DNA from: Candidatus Sulfopaludibacter sp. SbA3
GTDB taxonomy: Bacteria; Acidobacteriota; Terriglobia; Bryobacterales; Bryobacteraceae
DNA: 64,000 bases
NCBI GenBank assembly: GCA_945893365.1
Contig: CAMDED010000008.1
Span: 25,531-89,530, forward strand
Reading direction: 5' to 3'
Shown: one piece after another, positions 37,184-46,905 of the stretch
Layout of the letters: every line of letters begins with the position of its first letter
Position numbering within the stretch: position 1 is the stretch's first letter
Notes under the pieces: generated by a model
The model's database searches: none
What the model was told of the DNA's origin: nothing
Seen by the model: the letters and a program-made list of their open reading frames with translations, nothing else
Made by a program: the position numbers and the translations under genes

Positions 37184-37264
37184 GTGGGCTGGGCTTCCGG
37201 TGACGTGCGATGGACTGATGCGAAAGGACTCCACGAGTTGAAAGGATGTTGGTTGAGGAACACG

Positions 37265-37525
37265 ATGACGATTCAAATCCCAGATGACCTCGCGCGTGGC
37301 CTGGAGGGTATAGCCGCGGCACAGCGGAAGAGCGTGGAAGAGGTGGCTCTGGAAGGTCTGCGCGCTCGATTCGACAGGGCGAGTTCGCCTGACGTCGTGT
37401 TGCGGGCGGTTCGGGAGCTCGCTCACCCACGCGCGGCGGCTGTTGATGATCTTGAGGCTGCGATTGCCGGCGCGGAGATCCCCGTGCATGATCGCGGCGC
37501 CTTCGATAGGCTACTACTGGGGTGA
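37265..37525 (+). CDS. VapB-like antitoxin (FitA/ribbon-helix-helix type)
   Basis: 86 residues from ATG 37265: MTIQIPDDLARGLEGIAAAQ and RKSVEEVALEGLRARF form a ribbon-helix-helix with a helical tail. The stop overlaps the GTG of the PIN gene (GTGA at 37522-37525). This is a type II antitoxin layout; its toxin partner is broken (next entry). Confidence 0.75.
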   Translation: MTIQIPDDLARGLEGIAAAQRKSVEEVALEGLRARFDRASSPDVVLRAVRELAHPRAAAVDDLEAAIAGAEIPVHDRGAFDRLLLG

Positions 37526-37925
37526 CCAACCTCCTGGACACAAACGCGATCGGCGATTTGATGAGGGCCAATCCTGGAATTGAGACATGGATGGGCTAGT
37601 TGGACCACGGCGATCGCGTGATTCCTGCACCGTCGTTCGAGGCGAAATACTCTTCGGGCTTGCCAAACTCCCGGAAGGTAAACGCCGCGTGGAGTCGGAA
37701 GCAACAGCCCGTGAGTTTTCGGCTGCTGTGCGCTGCGAGCCAATTCCGGAGAGGGCGGCTGACTTTTACGCCGTCGCCAAGCCAACTCGTCAACGGCGCG
37801 GCCTAGCGCTTGACGAAAACGACCTATGGACTGCAGCGACGGTGGTCGCCATCGGCGGGACACTGGTTAGCCGCGACCGCGATTTCGGAGGCATTGATGG
37901 CTTGCCGGTCGTTGCGCTGAAGTAG
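37522..37925 (+). pseudogene. VapC-like PIN toxin, disrupted by a stop and a frameshift
   Basis: From GTG 37522: TNLLDTNAIGDLMRANPGIE is a PIN start with the first catalytic Asp, but TAG at 37597-37599 ends it after 25 codons. Just beyond, one base is missing around 37622, after which the frame reads CTVVRGEILFGLAKLPEGKR and finally ENDLWTAATVVAIGGTLVSR with RDFGGIDG. Restoring one codon and one base gives a complete PIN protein of about 134 residues. The toxin is therefore probably dead while the antitoxin frame is intact. Confidence 0.8.
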
Positions 37926-38001
37926 CTGGATTCTAGCGCTTCGCAAGGCAGACCCTTCGGTTAGCTGACCGCGCATCCTGGGATCGGAAACCCTTTGGCA
38001 T

Positions 38002-38270
<269 letters not shown>

Positions 38271-38351
38271 CTAAGCTCAACTGGCGGTTGACATCCGACG
38301 CTCGCCGGGATGCCGGCAACGCGTCCAAGTGAATTCAATCGACTCGGCATT

Positions 38352-38561
38352 TCAGGCGAAAAGAAGCCTACCCTTGGGTTCAGGGATTGCGCGCCCGAGT
38401 TCCCGAGCGGTTTCCAACCACTCGGCTATCACGGTCTCAACACTGGCAAGCGCTTCTTGCCTGGTAGCGCCATCGGCGGCGCAACCGGCCAATTCCGGAA
38501 CTTCGGCGATGAACGCCTCATCTTCATTACTCCAGTACAGGATAACCTCATATCTCGTCAT
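38352..38561 (-). CDS. HicB-family antitoxin
   Basis: 69 residues: YEVILYWSNEDEAFIAEVPE, LAGCAADGATRQEALASVE and AIPEPKGR are the short HicB fold (degraded RNase H-like). Its ATG overlaps the hicA stop (ATGA at 38558-38561), the usual hicA-hicB order. It would neutralise HicA and repress the operon. Confidence 0.88.
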   Translation of the reverse strand: MTRYEVILYWSNEDEAFIAEVPELAGCAADGATRQEALASVETVIAEWLETARELGRAIPEPKGRLLFA

Positions 38562-38809
38562 AGTGCCCCTGCTGCCAGTTTATATTGGACGATGACCTTG
38601 CGCACTTGTTTCACCTGATACGGTTTCGCAAAGGAGTTCTTTGGCTGAAGGTTGAGAATCTCGGGGATGAGCGCATGGGTGAAGATGTAGTGACTACCAT
38701 TGATTCGCTCCGCGAATCCAAGTCGCAAGAGAAGGCCACGCAGGTCCGCGAAGCGGACATTCGCATCCGCCGAGCCACGCAGCACTTGGAGGAGAACGGA
38801 CTCGGCCAC
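38558..38809 (-). CDS. HicA-family toxin
   Basis: Up to 83 residues from a GTG at 38809 (a GTG eight codons in is an alternative start). FADLRGLLLRLGFAERINGS, then catalytic His in GSHYIFTH, followed by LNLQPKNSFAKPYQVKQVRK are the HicA double-stranded-RNA-binding-like fold. It acts as a mRNA interferase in the family. The pair looks intact, unlike neighbouring modules. Confidence 0.88.
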   Translation of the reverse strand: MAESVLLQVLRGSADANVRFADLRGLLLRLGFAERINGSHYIFTHALIPEILNLQPKNSFAKPYQVKQVRKVIVQYKLAAGAL

Positions 38810-38881
38810 ACCTGTATTATGCGCACAGACGCCCGCCCTTCACCTCGTTTTTCACTTGACTGGGTTTTTCCCCGCCGGGCC

Positions 38882-39654
38882 TCACTTCCCCAATGCCGCA
38901 GCCGCAATCTGCGCGATATCCATCAGCCTCGCGGCGTCGCGCTCACTTGCGTCAATGCGACGCGGAACATAGTCTGGCAGAAGGGGCACGCCACGCCAAC
39001 CACATCGGCCCCAGTCTTGACCAGTTGTTCGGCGCGTTCCACGTTCACTCGCTTCCCGCTCTCCTCGCCCAGAAACATCATGCCTCCGCCGGCTCCGCAG
39101 CAGAATGACCGGTTACGCGTCCGCTCCGGCTCCACCACCTCAGCCGTACGCGCGATCACTTCGCGCGGCTCGTCGTACACGCCCCGATACCGCCCGAGGT
39201 AGCACGGATCGTGGTACACCACCTTCAGGCCTCCAGAGTCGCGCGGCAGTTTCGACTGCGGCAGTTTCGACTGCATCCGGGCCAGCAGCTCGCTGTGATG
39301 CTCGATCTCGAACGACGCCGCCGCTTCTTTCCAGTCTTCCGATATCGTCCGCACGCAATGCGGGCAGATCGACACCAGCTTCTTCACCTTGCACTCTTTG
39401 ATGTGCTCGATGTTAGCCTCGGCAAGCTGCGAAAAGACATAATCGTTGCCAGCCGCCGCGCCGGATCGCCCGTGCATTTCTCTTTCCGCAGAACGCGGAG
39501 GTGACGCCCATGTGGTTCATGACTTCAACGAGCGACGTCACCACGTCCTTCCCTTGTGGATCGTACGCGCCCATGCATCCCAGCCAAAGACAATACTCCT
39601 GCGTGCCGTCGTACACAGGCAGCGAATTCTTGTCGATGAACTTCTGCCGGTCGG
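38882..39654 (-). pseudogene. Second copy of the Fe-S oxidoreductase gene 3' end
   Basis: This aligns with 41448-42223 from the stop codon inward and is nearly identical, including [41 protein letters not shown] and [19 protein letters not shown] sequence. Two or more single-base deletions near 39440-39500 break the frame, and its last residues are altered (SATPRG). The upstream three-fifths of the gene are missing. Identity stops at 39654, where SDR-derived sequence takes over. Confidence 0.92.
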
Positions 39655-39917
39655 GGAATTTGCGTGAACGCCGCGGGGTCGGGAGCGATCGCGACCCCCA
39701 TCAACCGCGCCTGGATCGATGATCCGAAGGCGCGCGGCGAAGTGGAGAGCCACATCCCGATGGGGCGGGCAGGAACCTCGGAGGACATCGCGTCCGTCTT
39801 CGCTTTCCTCGCCTCGGACGAGGCGTCCTATATCACCGGCCAGACGCTTTACGCGTGCGGCGGGCTTACGCTTTTTCCGGAATTTCGAGGTGCGTGGTCG
39901 TCGTGAGCGGGGGCTGG
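39651..39917 (+). pseudogene. Third copy of the SDR gene 3' end
   Basis: This aligns with 36928-37192 with few changes, and the frame remains open through [20 protein letters not shown] to the stop TGA at 39904-39906. It has no 5' half and no own ribosome-binding site. Its left end shares TCGG (39651-39654) with the truncated Fe-S oxidoreductase copy at the join. Confidence 0.92.
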
Positions 39918-39951
39918 GGCTTAGCCCGGCGGGGCGGCGCTTCGCGGGGTG

Positions 39952-40278
39952 TCACCTGAAGGGGCTGTCCACTTCGGTGTAGCTGCCCGGAGTGGCCGCA
40001 TCCACCGCCGCAACTACCCTTTCAACGTACCGGCGCACGACCGGCCATTGTGAGTTCCCCAAAACTACGAACGCGATTTTGTAGCGCGCTAGGCCTTGCT
40101 GATATCGCATGTTTTTGTCAGTCGTAAGGAGAACCTCGAAGCCCGCGGCCTCGGCGGCTTCCAAGAGTTCGCCGTTCACGAGCCTGTCCCATCCGCGCTC
40201 GATTGCCTCCACGACGATATGACTCTTGAGGGCATATCGTCGCGGAGCGGGCGTACCGTTATCGAAGAGAATGAGCAT
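39952..40278 (-). CDS. DUF5615 PIN-like toxin candidate
   Basis: 108 residues from the ATG at 40278: MLILFDNGTPAPRRYALKSH, then LVNGELLEAAEAAGFEVLLT, TTDKNMRYQQGL and IAFVVLGNSQWPVVRRYVE. DUF5615 proteins are PIN-like nucleases encoded after DUF433 genes. The ACIDIC pattern FDN at the start and TTDKN are the expected metal-binding residues (the first is Asp). It overlaps the DUF433 gene by 20 bp. Confidence 0.8.
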   Translation of the reverse strand: MLILFDNGTPAPRRYALKSHIVVEAIERGWDRLVNGELLEAAEAAGFEVLLTTDKNMRYQQGLARYKIAFVVLGNSQWPVVRRYVERVVAAVDAATPGSYTEVDSPFR

Positions 40279-40528
40279 CGTCGGTCGAGGCGGGGCGCTG
40301 CGGGGGAGGGGGCGGGTCAAGACTCCGCGCCGCGAATTCCAGCACAGCTACCACCTGTTCCCGCGTCACATGGAACCAGTCCATAATTTCGTCGATGGTG
40401 GCTCCGGCTTCGAGGTTCTCGAAAACGGTGGAAACCGGCATACGGGTATCCTTAAACACCCATGCGCCACTACGCTTGCCGGGGATGCTCTCCACGGCGG
40501 GGCATTGTGACCAATCGAGGCTCGCCAT
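40259..40528 (-). CDS. DUF433 antitoxin candidate
   Basis: 89 residues from the ATG at 40528: CPAVESIPGKRSGAWVFKDT, then MPVSTVFENLEAGATIDEIM and WFHVTREQVVAVLEFAAR. DUF433 is a winged-helix-like fold, VapB-related, paired with DUF5615. The two form a plausible intact toxin-antitoxin module. Confidence 0.82.
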   Translation of the reverse strand: MASLDWSQCPAVESIPGKRSGAWVFKDTRMPVSTVFENLEAGATIDEIMDWFHVTREQVVAVLEFAARSLDPPPPPQRPASTDDAHSLR

Positions 40529-40695
40529 TTTGTTCAGACTCCTTCCTTCAGGGTACGCCAAATGAAGCAAAGTTCCCGGTGACGAAGAACCTGGCCGCTG
40601 CGGCTCGTAGCCCGGAATATGTGACGCACTTCATGCCAAGGTTACAACGATCCTCCACCGGGAACAGAAGTGGCTGTTCGCCGAGCCCAAACATA

Positions 40696-41322
40696 TCAAT
40701 TCGAAAACCCGTCCGGATTCTCCTCAACCTCGAACGAGCTATACGACAGGCGGGTCTTCGTGACAGCCACTTCTTCAGGAAACGACGCCAGGGCCGCCAG
40801 AATCTCACTGCGCTCGATACAACAGCGATGTCCAACTTTAACTTCCCGCAACATCATGCTCTCTCCGAAGTCGGCGAAATATAGCCCGTTCTCCTCCGTG
40901 TTCCGCTCGGTGTAAACTCGCACCTCCTTTTCGTATTCCCAACCAGAGAAGAGCAACTGGTCCGCAACCTGCGCACTTAATTCTTTCGGCTGCGGGAGGC
41001 GCGTTTCCGTGTATTGGATATCGATCGCTTGGTCTGTCCGAACGTCAAAGCCGAGGCAAATCCCCTTATGTTTGTCGCTGTAGTGCGCCCACAAGATCGG
41101 GCAGGTCCAAACGCGAGAACAGGACACCATTCCGTGATTCGCATTCAACTCGTCCCGCGATTTGAGAAGCCGCCTTCGAAACTCCGGGTCGGACAGATCG
41201 AATGAAACGAGTTCGAAGGGATCGTTGAGATCGCAAATTTCTGAGATTTTGATTTTTCGTTTTCGGATATCCCACAGAGCATCGTCGCGTTTGAGAAACT
41301 TGTAAACCCGCCGGGATTCCAT
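40696..41322 (-). CDS. DUF2971-family protein
   Basis: 208 residues from the ATG at 41322: RRVYKFLKRDDALWDIRKRK, SEICDLNDPFELVSFDL, CSRVWTCPILWAHYSDKHK and GICLGFDVR are characteristic of DUF2971. The family is frequent in defence islands and mobile regions; its activity is unknown. Its base composition looks less GC-rich than the flanking genes. It belongs to the third cassette between duplicated gene ends. Confidence 0.8.
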   Translation of the reverse strand: MESRRVYKFLKRDDALWDIRKRKIKISEICDLNDPFELVSFDLSDPEFRRRLLKSRDELNANHGMVSCSRVWTCPILWAHYSDKHKGICLGFDVRTDQAIDIQYTETRLPQPKELSAQVADQLLFSGWEYEKEVRVYTERNTEENGLYFADFGESMMLREVKVGHRCCIERSEILAALASFPEEVAVTKTRLSYSSFEVEENPDGFSN

Positions 41323-41447
41323 TCGTATCGCCTCGATAAGCGCCAGTCTATAACGCGAGCCGTGGATACACAACCGTATGCTGACAGGTGACCCCACGGT
41401 GCGGAAATCCGGCTCTTGGACGCCAGGCCTTCAACCAACGGGTTTCT

Positions 41448-43310
41448 TCACTTCCCCAACGCCGCCGCCGCAATCTGCGCGATATCCATAAGCCTCGGCG
41501 GCGTCGCGCTCACTTGCGTCAGTGCGTCGCGGAACATAGTCTGACAGAACGGGCACGCCACGCCAACCACACCGGCCCCAGTCTTGACCAGTTGCTCGGC
41601 GCGTTCCACGTTCACCCGCTTCCCGCTCTCCTCGCCCAGAAACATCATGCCGCCGCCGGCTCCGCAGCAGAATGACCGGTTGCGCGTTCGCTCGGGCTCC
41701 ACCACTTCTGCCGTCCGCGCAATCACTTCGCGCGGCTCGTCGTATACGCCGCGATACCGCCCGAGATAACACGGATCGTGGTACACCACCTTCAGGCCTC
41801 CAGCCTCGCGCGGCAGCTTCGACTGCGGCAGTTTCGATTGCATCCGGGCCAGCAACTCGCTGTGATGCTCGATCTCGAACGACGCCCCCGCTTCTTTCCA
41901 ATCCTCCGATATCGTCCGCACGCAATGCGGGCAGATCGAGACCAACTTCTTCACCTTGCACTCTTTAATGTGCTCGATGTTGGCCTCGGCAAGCTGCGAA
42001 AAGACATAGTCGTTCCCCAGCCGCCGCGCCGGATCGCCCGTGCATTTCTCTTTCCGCAGAACGCCGAAGGTGACGGCCAGGTGGTTCATGACTTCCACAA
42101 GCGACGTCACCACGTCCTTCCCTTGTGGATCGTATGCGCCCATGCATCCCAACCAGAGACAATACTCTTGCGTTCCGTCATACACCGGCAGCGAATTTTT
42201 GTCGATGAACTTCTGCCGGTCGGTGGAGGGGAAGCCGAGCGCGTTGCCCCGCTCCAGATTCCGGAAGAGCTTTCCGCCGTAGTCGTCCTCCCACTTACCC
42301 GTATTCACCATGCCGCGGCGCAACCCGATAATCATCGGCAGGTGCTGAATGCCCACCGGACACTGGTCTTCGCACGCCCCGCACGTCGTGCATTGAAATA
42401 TCGCCTCCGGAGCGATGTGCGCTTCGGTTATCGCTTCGGTTCCCGCGGTCCCGTGATCGTTCAGATACCGCCGGATGCCGAGAACGATCTCTTTCGGATT
42501 AAGGGTCTTCCCGGTGTTATACGCGGGACAGTGTTCCGAGCAGCGCCCGCACTCGACGCACGAGAACGCCTGCAGCGCGTCCAGCCGGGTGATATCCTTG
42601 CCCGTTTCCAGGCCGAAATCCTCGTCGCCCGCGAGCGCGGGAATCCGGCCGAAGCCGTCGCGTTTCGCGAACACCGCCGCGGGGCTCAGGATCAGGTGCA
42701 AGTGCTTCGTGTGCGGGACAAGCGGCAGGAACGCCAGCAGCGCGAGCGTGTGGGTCCACCAGATCCAGCGGCTCTCCTCGTACACATACAGATCCGCCAG
42801 GAACGTGATCATCAGGATGAGGATCAGCGCCGCGATAACGCCCGATTCAAACGACACCTTGCCGAACCACCGCGGCCGGAGTGCGAAGCGGCGAAAGGCG
42901 AGCCCGGCGATCGAGACCGCGACCGCCACCGCGAAAAGCGCGACGAAGCCCAGGTAGAGTTCGCCGGACACGCTGTCGCGATCGATGAAGTTTACTCCCA
43001 CACCCATCGCGAGATGGTTCAGCGTGACGAGCGCGAAGGCGCAGAATCCCCAGAAAACGAAAGCGTGCGCCATGCCTGGCAATGGCCGTTCCCGAATCAC
43101 TTTTCCTTGCGCCATTACCTCCCACAGAAACGACGCGATCCGCGGGCCAAGGGGCCACAGGCTGAAATCCGGGTTCGCCTTCGCCGTCCGTATCAGCTTT
43201 ACGACGGGTCCGAAGCGTTTCCAGAAAGCCAAGCCCGACGCGCAGGCCATGGCCAGAAAGATTGCGGTCTCCACTCCCGTCAGATGGACCATAGAAACTG
43301 AATGTAGCAT
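41448..43310 (-). CDS. Membrane-bound (Fe-S)-binding oxidoreductase, heterodisulfide-reductase-like
   Basis: 620 residues (start 43310; ATG 43292 is an alternative). About five membrane helices fill residues 10-235. They are followed by two 4Fe-4S ferredoxin motifs, [15 protein letters not shown] and [15 protein letters not shown], and two CCG domains ([24 protein letters not shown] with FCCGAGGGM). The architecture is that of HdrD/GlpC-type proteins carrying their own cytochrome-like membrane anchor, thought to pass electrons from flavoproteins to quinone. No etf genes are seen nearby. This is the intact parent of the fragment at 38882-39654. Confidence 0.88.
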   Translation of the reverse strand: MLHSVSMVHLTGVETAIFLAMACASGLAFWKRFGPVVKLIRTAKANPDFSLWPLGPRIASFLWEVMAQGKVIRERPLPGMAHAFVFWGFCAFALVTLNHLAMGVGVNFIDRDSVSGELYLGFVALFAVAVAVSIAGLAFRRFALRPRWFGKVSFESGVIAALILILMITFLADLYVYEESRWIWWTHTLALLAFLPLVPHTKHLHLILSPAAVFAKRDGFGRIPALAGDEDFGLETGKDITRLDALQAFSCVECGRCSEHCPAYNTGKTLNPKEIVLGIRRYLNDHGTAGTEAITEAHIAPEAIFQCTTCGACEDQCPVGIQHLPMIIGLRRGMVNTGKWEDDYGGKLFRNLERGNALGFPSTDRQKFIDKNSLPVYDGTQEYCLWLGCMGAYDPQGKDVVTSLVEVMNHLAVTFGVLRKEKCTGDPARRLGNDYVFSQLAEANIEHIKECKVKKLVSICPHCVRTISEDWKEAGASFEIEHHSELLARMQSKLPQSKLPREAGGLKVVYHDPCYLGRYRGVYDEPREVIARTAEVVEPERTRNRSFCCGAGGGMMFLGEESGKRVNVERAEQLVKTGAGVVGVACPFCQTMFRDALTQVSATPPRLMDIAQIAAAALGK

Positions 43311-43342
43311 TAACCGGTAGAATGAATTATGGGGGAAACGTA

Positions 43343-44281
43343 TTGCGAATCGTCGTATCCGGCGCGGCCGGATTCATTGCATCTCACATGTGCGACCGGC
43401 TGCTTGCCGAGGGTCACTCGGTTGTCGGCCTCGATAATCTTCTCACCGGCTCCCGCGAAAACATAGAACACATCGCGGACCACGAGCGGTTTCATTTTAT
43501 TGAGCACGACGTTACGATGCCGATCGACATCGAGCCTCCGGTGGACGGCGTTCTGCACATGGCGTCGCCGGCGAGTCCAAAGGATTACCTGAATTACCCC
43601 ATCGAAACGCTCGATGTCGGCTCGTTGGGCACGCGCCGCATGCTCGATCTGGCGCACTTCCATGCCGCCCGGTTTCTGCTGACCTCTACTTCGGAATCGT
43701 ACGGCGATCCCTTGGTCCATCCGCAAGTCGAAACGTACTGGGGCAACGTGAATCCGGTAGGCCCGCGCTCCTGCTACGACGAAAGCAAGCGGTTTGCCGA
43801 AGCGATCACCATGGCCTATCACCGCAAGCACGGGGTTCGCACGAACATCGCGCGCATCTTTAATACTTACGGCCCTCGCATGAAGTTGAACGATGGCCGG
43901 GTTGTACCGGCCTTCGTCGATCAGGCGCTGACGAACGGAGCCATCACCGTTTTCGGCGACGGCTCTCAGACGCGCAGCTTCTGCTACGTGACCGATATGG
44001 TGGACGGTCTGTTTCGCCTCATGCAATCGGACGAGCGATACCCGGTAAATCTGGGCAATCCTCGCGAGATGAAGATCCTCGAATTCGCCGAGCATATTCT
44101 CCGGCTGACGGGAGCGTCGTCGCCGATCGAATTCCGCGCGCTGCCGGAAGACGACCCCAAGCAGCGCCAGCCCGACATAACCAAGGCAAGAACGTTGCTC
44201 GGCTGGGAGCCGCGTGTGCCGCTTGATGAAGGATTGGCACGGACCGTGGAATATTTCCGGGGCGTGCTTCAGCGAGTGTGA
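43343..44281 (+). CDS. UDP-glucuronate decarboxylase-like extended SDR
   Basis: 312 residues from TTG 43343, chosen because GGGGGA (43331-43336) lies 6 bp upstream; an in-frame ATG at 43322 is possible but places this motif inside the gene. NAD motif [41 protein letters not shown], catalytic [11 protein letters not shown] and TYGPRM identify the UXS type, which makes UDP-xylose from UDP-glucuronate for surface polysaccharide. Its TGA is immediately followed by the convergent stop of tsaD (TGATCA, 44279-44284). Confidence 0.88.
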   Translation: MRIVVSGAAGFIASHMCDRLLAEGHSVVGLDNLLTGSRENIEHIADHERFHFIEHDVTMPIDIEPPVDGVLHMASPASPKDYLNYPIETLDVGSLGTRRMLDLAHFHAARFLLTSTSESYGDPLVHPQVETYWGNVNPVGPRSCYDESKRFAEAITMAYHRKHGVRTNIARIFNTYGPRMKLNDGRVVPAFVDQALTNGAITVFGDGSQTRSFCYVTDMVDGLFRLMQSDERYPVNLGNPREMKILEFAEHILRLTGASSPIEFRALPEDDPKQRQPDITKARTLLGWEPRVPLDEGLARTVEYFRGVLQRV

Positions 44282-45340
44282 TCAAGCCAGGCTGAGCGAC
44301 GCCTGCGGCTCGAGCGTGTAATCCGCAAACTCGCCGCGTTCGAATTTCGGGAACGCCGCGGCCGCGATCATGGCCGCATTGTCCGTGGAAAGGGCTACCG
44401 AAGGGAAAAACACCGGAAACGGCAGTTGCGCCCGCGCCGCGGCGGCTCGCAGCGCGGAGTTGCACGCCACGCCGCCCGAAACGATCAGCGACCGCGCATC
44501 GAAAGTCTCCGCGCATGCCGCCGCGTGGCGCAGCAGTTCTTCGACGACCGTGTACTGAAATGACGCCAGCAGGTCGAGCGTGGCCTGCGGCGTGGCTTGA
44601 AGCCACTCCTCAACCGTGGGCCTCGCCAATCGCTTGCGAAGCGCAATCTCCTCCGCCATGCCGTGCGCCTGCACCCATCGCAGAACGGCCGTCTTCAGTC
44701 CGCTGAAACTGAAGTCGAGCGCATTCCCTTTCATCCTGGCGAAAGGAAATTTCACGGCCCGCGGATTCCCGTAAACCGCGAGCTTGTCGATGACCGGCCC
44801 TCCCGGGTAGCCGAATCCCAGCAATTTCCCCACCTTGTCGAAGGCCTCTCCGGCCGCGTCGTCGCGCGTCTTTCCAAGCAGCCGGTAAGTAACTCCCGAA
44901 TCGGTCGCGAACAAGTGGGTATGCCCGCCGCTCACCACCAGAGCCAGTGCGGGAAAGGGCACGTCTCCCGATTCAAGCAGCACCGCGTGGATATGTCCTT
45001 CAATATGGTTTACACCGATAAGAGGCAACCGGCGCACGAAGCACAACGACTTCGCGTAGGTGATGCCCACCAGCAGCGACCCGATCAGACCCGGTCCCCG
45101 CGTCACCGCCACCGCCGCCAGGTCCGCCCAGCCCACCCCCGCTTTTTCCATAGCCCGGCGCACGACGGGGACGATGGCTCTCAGGTGTTCTCGCGAAGCC
45201 AGCTCCGGCACCACGCCGCCGTATTTTTCATGCGCGTCGAACTGGGAGGCGACGACGGAAGAGCGGAGCGTCCGGCCGTTCTCGACCACCGCGGCGGCGG
45301 TCTCGTCGCAGGACGTTTCGATTCCCAGAATCAGGCTCAC
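44282..45340 (-). CDS. tsaD: tRNA N6-threonylcarbamoyladenosine transferase subunit
   Basis: 352 residues. [15 protein letters not shown] at the start, metal ligands H112 and H116 (NHIEGH), [39 protein letters not shown] and [11 protein letters not shown] complete the ASKHA pattern. It transfers the threonylcarbamoyl group to A37 of ANN-reading tRNAs, with TsaB and TsaE encoded elsewhere. Confidence 0.96.
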   Translation of the reverse strand: MSLILGIETSCDETAAAVVENGRTLRSSVVASQFDAHEKYGGVVPELASREHLRAIVPVVRRAMEKAGVGWADLAAVAVTRGPGLIGSLLVGITYAKSLCFVRRLPLIGVNHIEGHIHAVLLESGDVPFPALALVVSGGHTHLFATDSGVTYRLLGKTRDDAAGEAFDKVGKLLGFGYPGGPVIDKLAVYGNPRAVKFPFARMKGNALDFSFSGLKTAVLRWVQAHGMAEEIALRKRLARPTVEEWLQATPQATLDLLASFQYTVVEELLRHAAACAETFDARSLIVSGGVACNSALRAAAARAQLPFPVFFPSVALSTDNAAMIAAAAFPKFERGEFADYTLEPQASLSLA

Positions 45341-45476
45341 GTCTCCAGGCCCACGAATTCAGGATAGCCGCCCCGGAACCCGGCCGCGATCATCATGAGC
45401 GGGAGAAAGCCAATAAGTCGTTTGTTTACAACGAACGGTTCGCATTGCCGGATCATGATGATCCGAAAGCCTGTGC

Positions 45477-45932
45477 TCACTTTTCTTTTGCCGAAGAAGA
45501 TTCCACCGAAGAAACTTCCAGTAGATCGCCGCGCACCACGCCCGTCACCGCGGCCACGCCCGCCGCTTCAAGCGGCGCTTTCAGATGCACGGTCTCGCCG
45601 GAGCCTTCGACGCGGAACTGCCACCGCTCCCCTTCCTTGATCGCCGTGCCGCGCACGGAGACGTTCGTATCTCCCAGGGTGAATCCCGCGTTCTTGACCG
45701 TGTCGCGGATGTTATCCAGACGCACGGCGTTCTCCGGTTTCAGAATCACCTCGATGCGCCCTTGATCGAGCGACGGATTCACCGCTTCCACGCCGCGCAT
45801 CCGCTGAAGGCGCGAGACCACGGTCGAGGCGCATGAGGAGCACTGCATGCCGGAGAAGTGAACTTCAACGCGGCGGTATTCGGCGGCGAGTGGCGCGGCC
45901 AGGAACAGAAGGACAGCTACGATTGCTTGCAC
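45477..45932 (-). CDS. Secreted heavy-metal-associated (HMA) domain protein
   Basis: 151 residues from a GTG at 45932. A signal peptide (1-18) is followed by an HMA ferredoxin-like fold with C31-S-S-C34 (GMQCSSCAS) and LQRMRGVEAVNPSLDQGRIE. The C-terminal 75 residues form a second beta-rich domain. It follows the Spy-like gene by 8 bp, so it closes the sigma/anti-sigma operon. Cu(I), Hg or similar soft metals are likely ligands. The long open frame upstream to 46799 is antisense or out-of-frame DNA. Confidence 0.78.
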   Translation of the reverse strand: MQAIVAVLLFLAAPLAAEYRRVEVHFSGMQCSSCASTVVSRLQRMRGVEAVNPSLDQGRIEVILKPENAVRLDNIRDTVKNAGFTLGDTNVSVRGTAIKEGERWQFRVEGSGETVHLKAPLEAAGVAAVTGVVRGDLLEVSSVESSSAKEK

Positions 45933-45940
45933 AGAATCAA

Positions 45941-46471
45941 TTATAGATCGGGCTGATTCGGTGGCGGGGGATACTGCGGCCGCCCGTTCGGAAGCCGGTT
46001 GTCTTGAGGCCGCCCGTCTTGAGGCCGAACGCCGCGCGGCACGAAGCCAGGTCCGTTCGGGGGTCCGGGGCCCTGTCCGCCGCCCATGCCCGGACGCGGC
46101 TGGCGCCGCTGAAGTTCGCGCCATTGCTCCGCCGTCAGGACAAGACGCAGCTTCAGGCTCATCTGCGAGACGGCGCGGGTGAGATCGCTTCGCGCTCCGA
46201 TCACCTTCTCGAACGCGGCCGTCGCCTTCGGGCCATCGACTTGATCGTCGTTCATCAGGTCGCCGAGCTCGCCCTCGGAGGCTTCGAGCGCCGCCCGAAG
46301 CTGGATCAACCTGGAGCGAAACTCGCGCACGGTTTCCCGGATTTTCCTGTGTTGCTCTTCGGAGAGATTCAGATCGCGCGCGATCGGGCTGTCCCACCAC
46401 GGAAACATTCCCGGAACCTGCGCCTGCAGCCCCCCCGCGGCCAGCGCGAGAACGGCCAACAACCGTGTCAC
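45941..46471 (-). CDS. Spy/CnrX-like periplasmic protein
   Basis: 176 residues with a signal peptide (LLAVLALAAGGLQAQ). A helical hairpin DLNLSEEQHRKIRETVREF, ALEASEGELGDLMND and LKLRLVLTAEQWRELQRR carries the LTxxQ-like end of CpxP/Spy/CnrX sensors; a Gly/Pro/Gln-rich tail follows. It overlaps the anti-sigma gene by 4 bp. In CnrXYH systems such a protein senses metal in the periplasm. Confidence 0.8.
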   Translation of the reverse strand: MTRLLAVLALAAGGLQAQVPGMFPWWDSPIARDLNLSEEQHRKIRETVREFRSRLIQLRAALEASEGELGDLMNDDQVDGPKATAAFEKVIGARSDLTRAVSQMSLKLRLVLTAEQWRELQRRQPRPGMGGGQGPGPPNGPGFVPRGVRPQDGRPQDNRLPNGRPQYPPPPNQPDL

Positions 46472-46905
46472 CTGTCGACCTCAAACAGTCCTTCGACCGG
46501 AGCCACGGCACGGGGCGCGGCGCCGGAAATCGAGGAAAAAATGTCGTTAAAAAACTGCGCGTCGTTGGAAAACTGTGCATCGGAGGACGCGATTGCGGGA
46601 ACCGGTTTCGGCGCGGGCGTGTTGATTCCAATCGCGACGACGAGCAAAGCGGCCGCGGCGAAACTGGGAACCATGCGCCACGCGCGCCTTTCTTCCGGTG
46701 CGCGCATCCGGCCGAGAATCGCCCGCCGCTGCGCCGAAAGCAACGCCTCCGGGACCGCGGGCGCTTCGAGAATTTTCCCGCGCCGTGCGAGCATCTCACT
46801 CCAGCGCCGGCCGCAATCGGCGCACCTTTCGACGTGATCGTCCGCCGGTCCCACGCCGTACAAACGATTTATCAGATCGTCATCGTTCCAGTGTGCGTCG
46901 CTCAT
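46468..46905 (-). CDS. Zinc-finger anti-sigma factor
   Basis: 145 residues: H24-x3-C28-x2-C31 (DDHVERCADC) is the ZAS motif, followed by a cytoplasmic helix, a membrane helix (about 79-95) and a short periplasmic tail. It overlaps the sigma gene by 26 bp, consistent with coupled translation. It should hold the sigma factor until the envelope signal arrives. Confidence 0.85.
   Translation of the reverse strand: MSDAHWNDDDLINRLYGVGPADDHVERCADCGRRWSEMLARRGKILEAPAVPEALLSAQRRAILGRMRAPEERRAWRMVPSFAAAALLVVAIGINTPAPKPVPAIASSDAQFSNDAQFFNDIFSSISGAAPRAVAPVEGLFEVDR

Noticed and set aside
41778..43301. 507-residue plus-strand frame over the Fe-S oxidoreductase
   Set aside because: Antisense to a gene with ferredoxin and CCG motifs.
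45430..45470. Near-palindrome around GGATCATGATGATCC as an operator
   Set aside because: Short, imperfect and not positioned at a plausible promoter.
45933..46799. N-terminal extension of the HMA protein frame
   Set aside because: It overlaps the Spy-like and anti-sigma genes out of frame; a signal peptide begins at GTG 45932.
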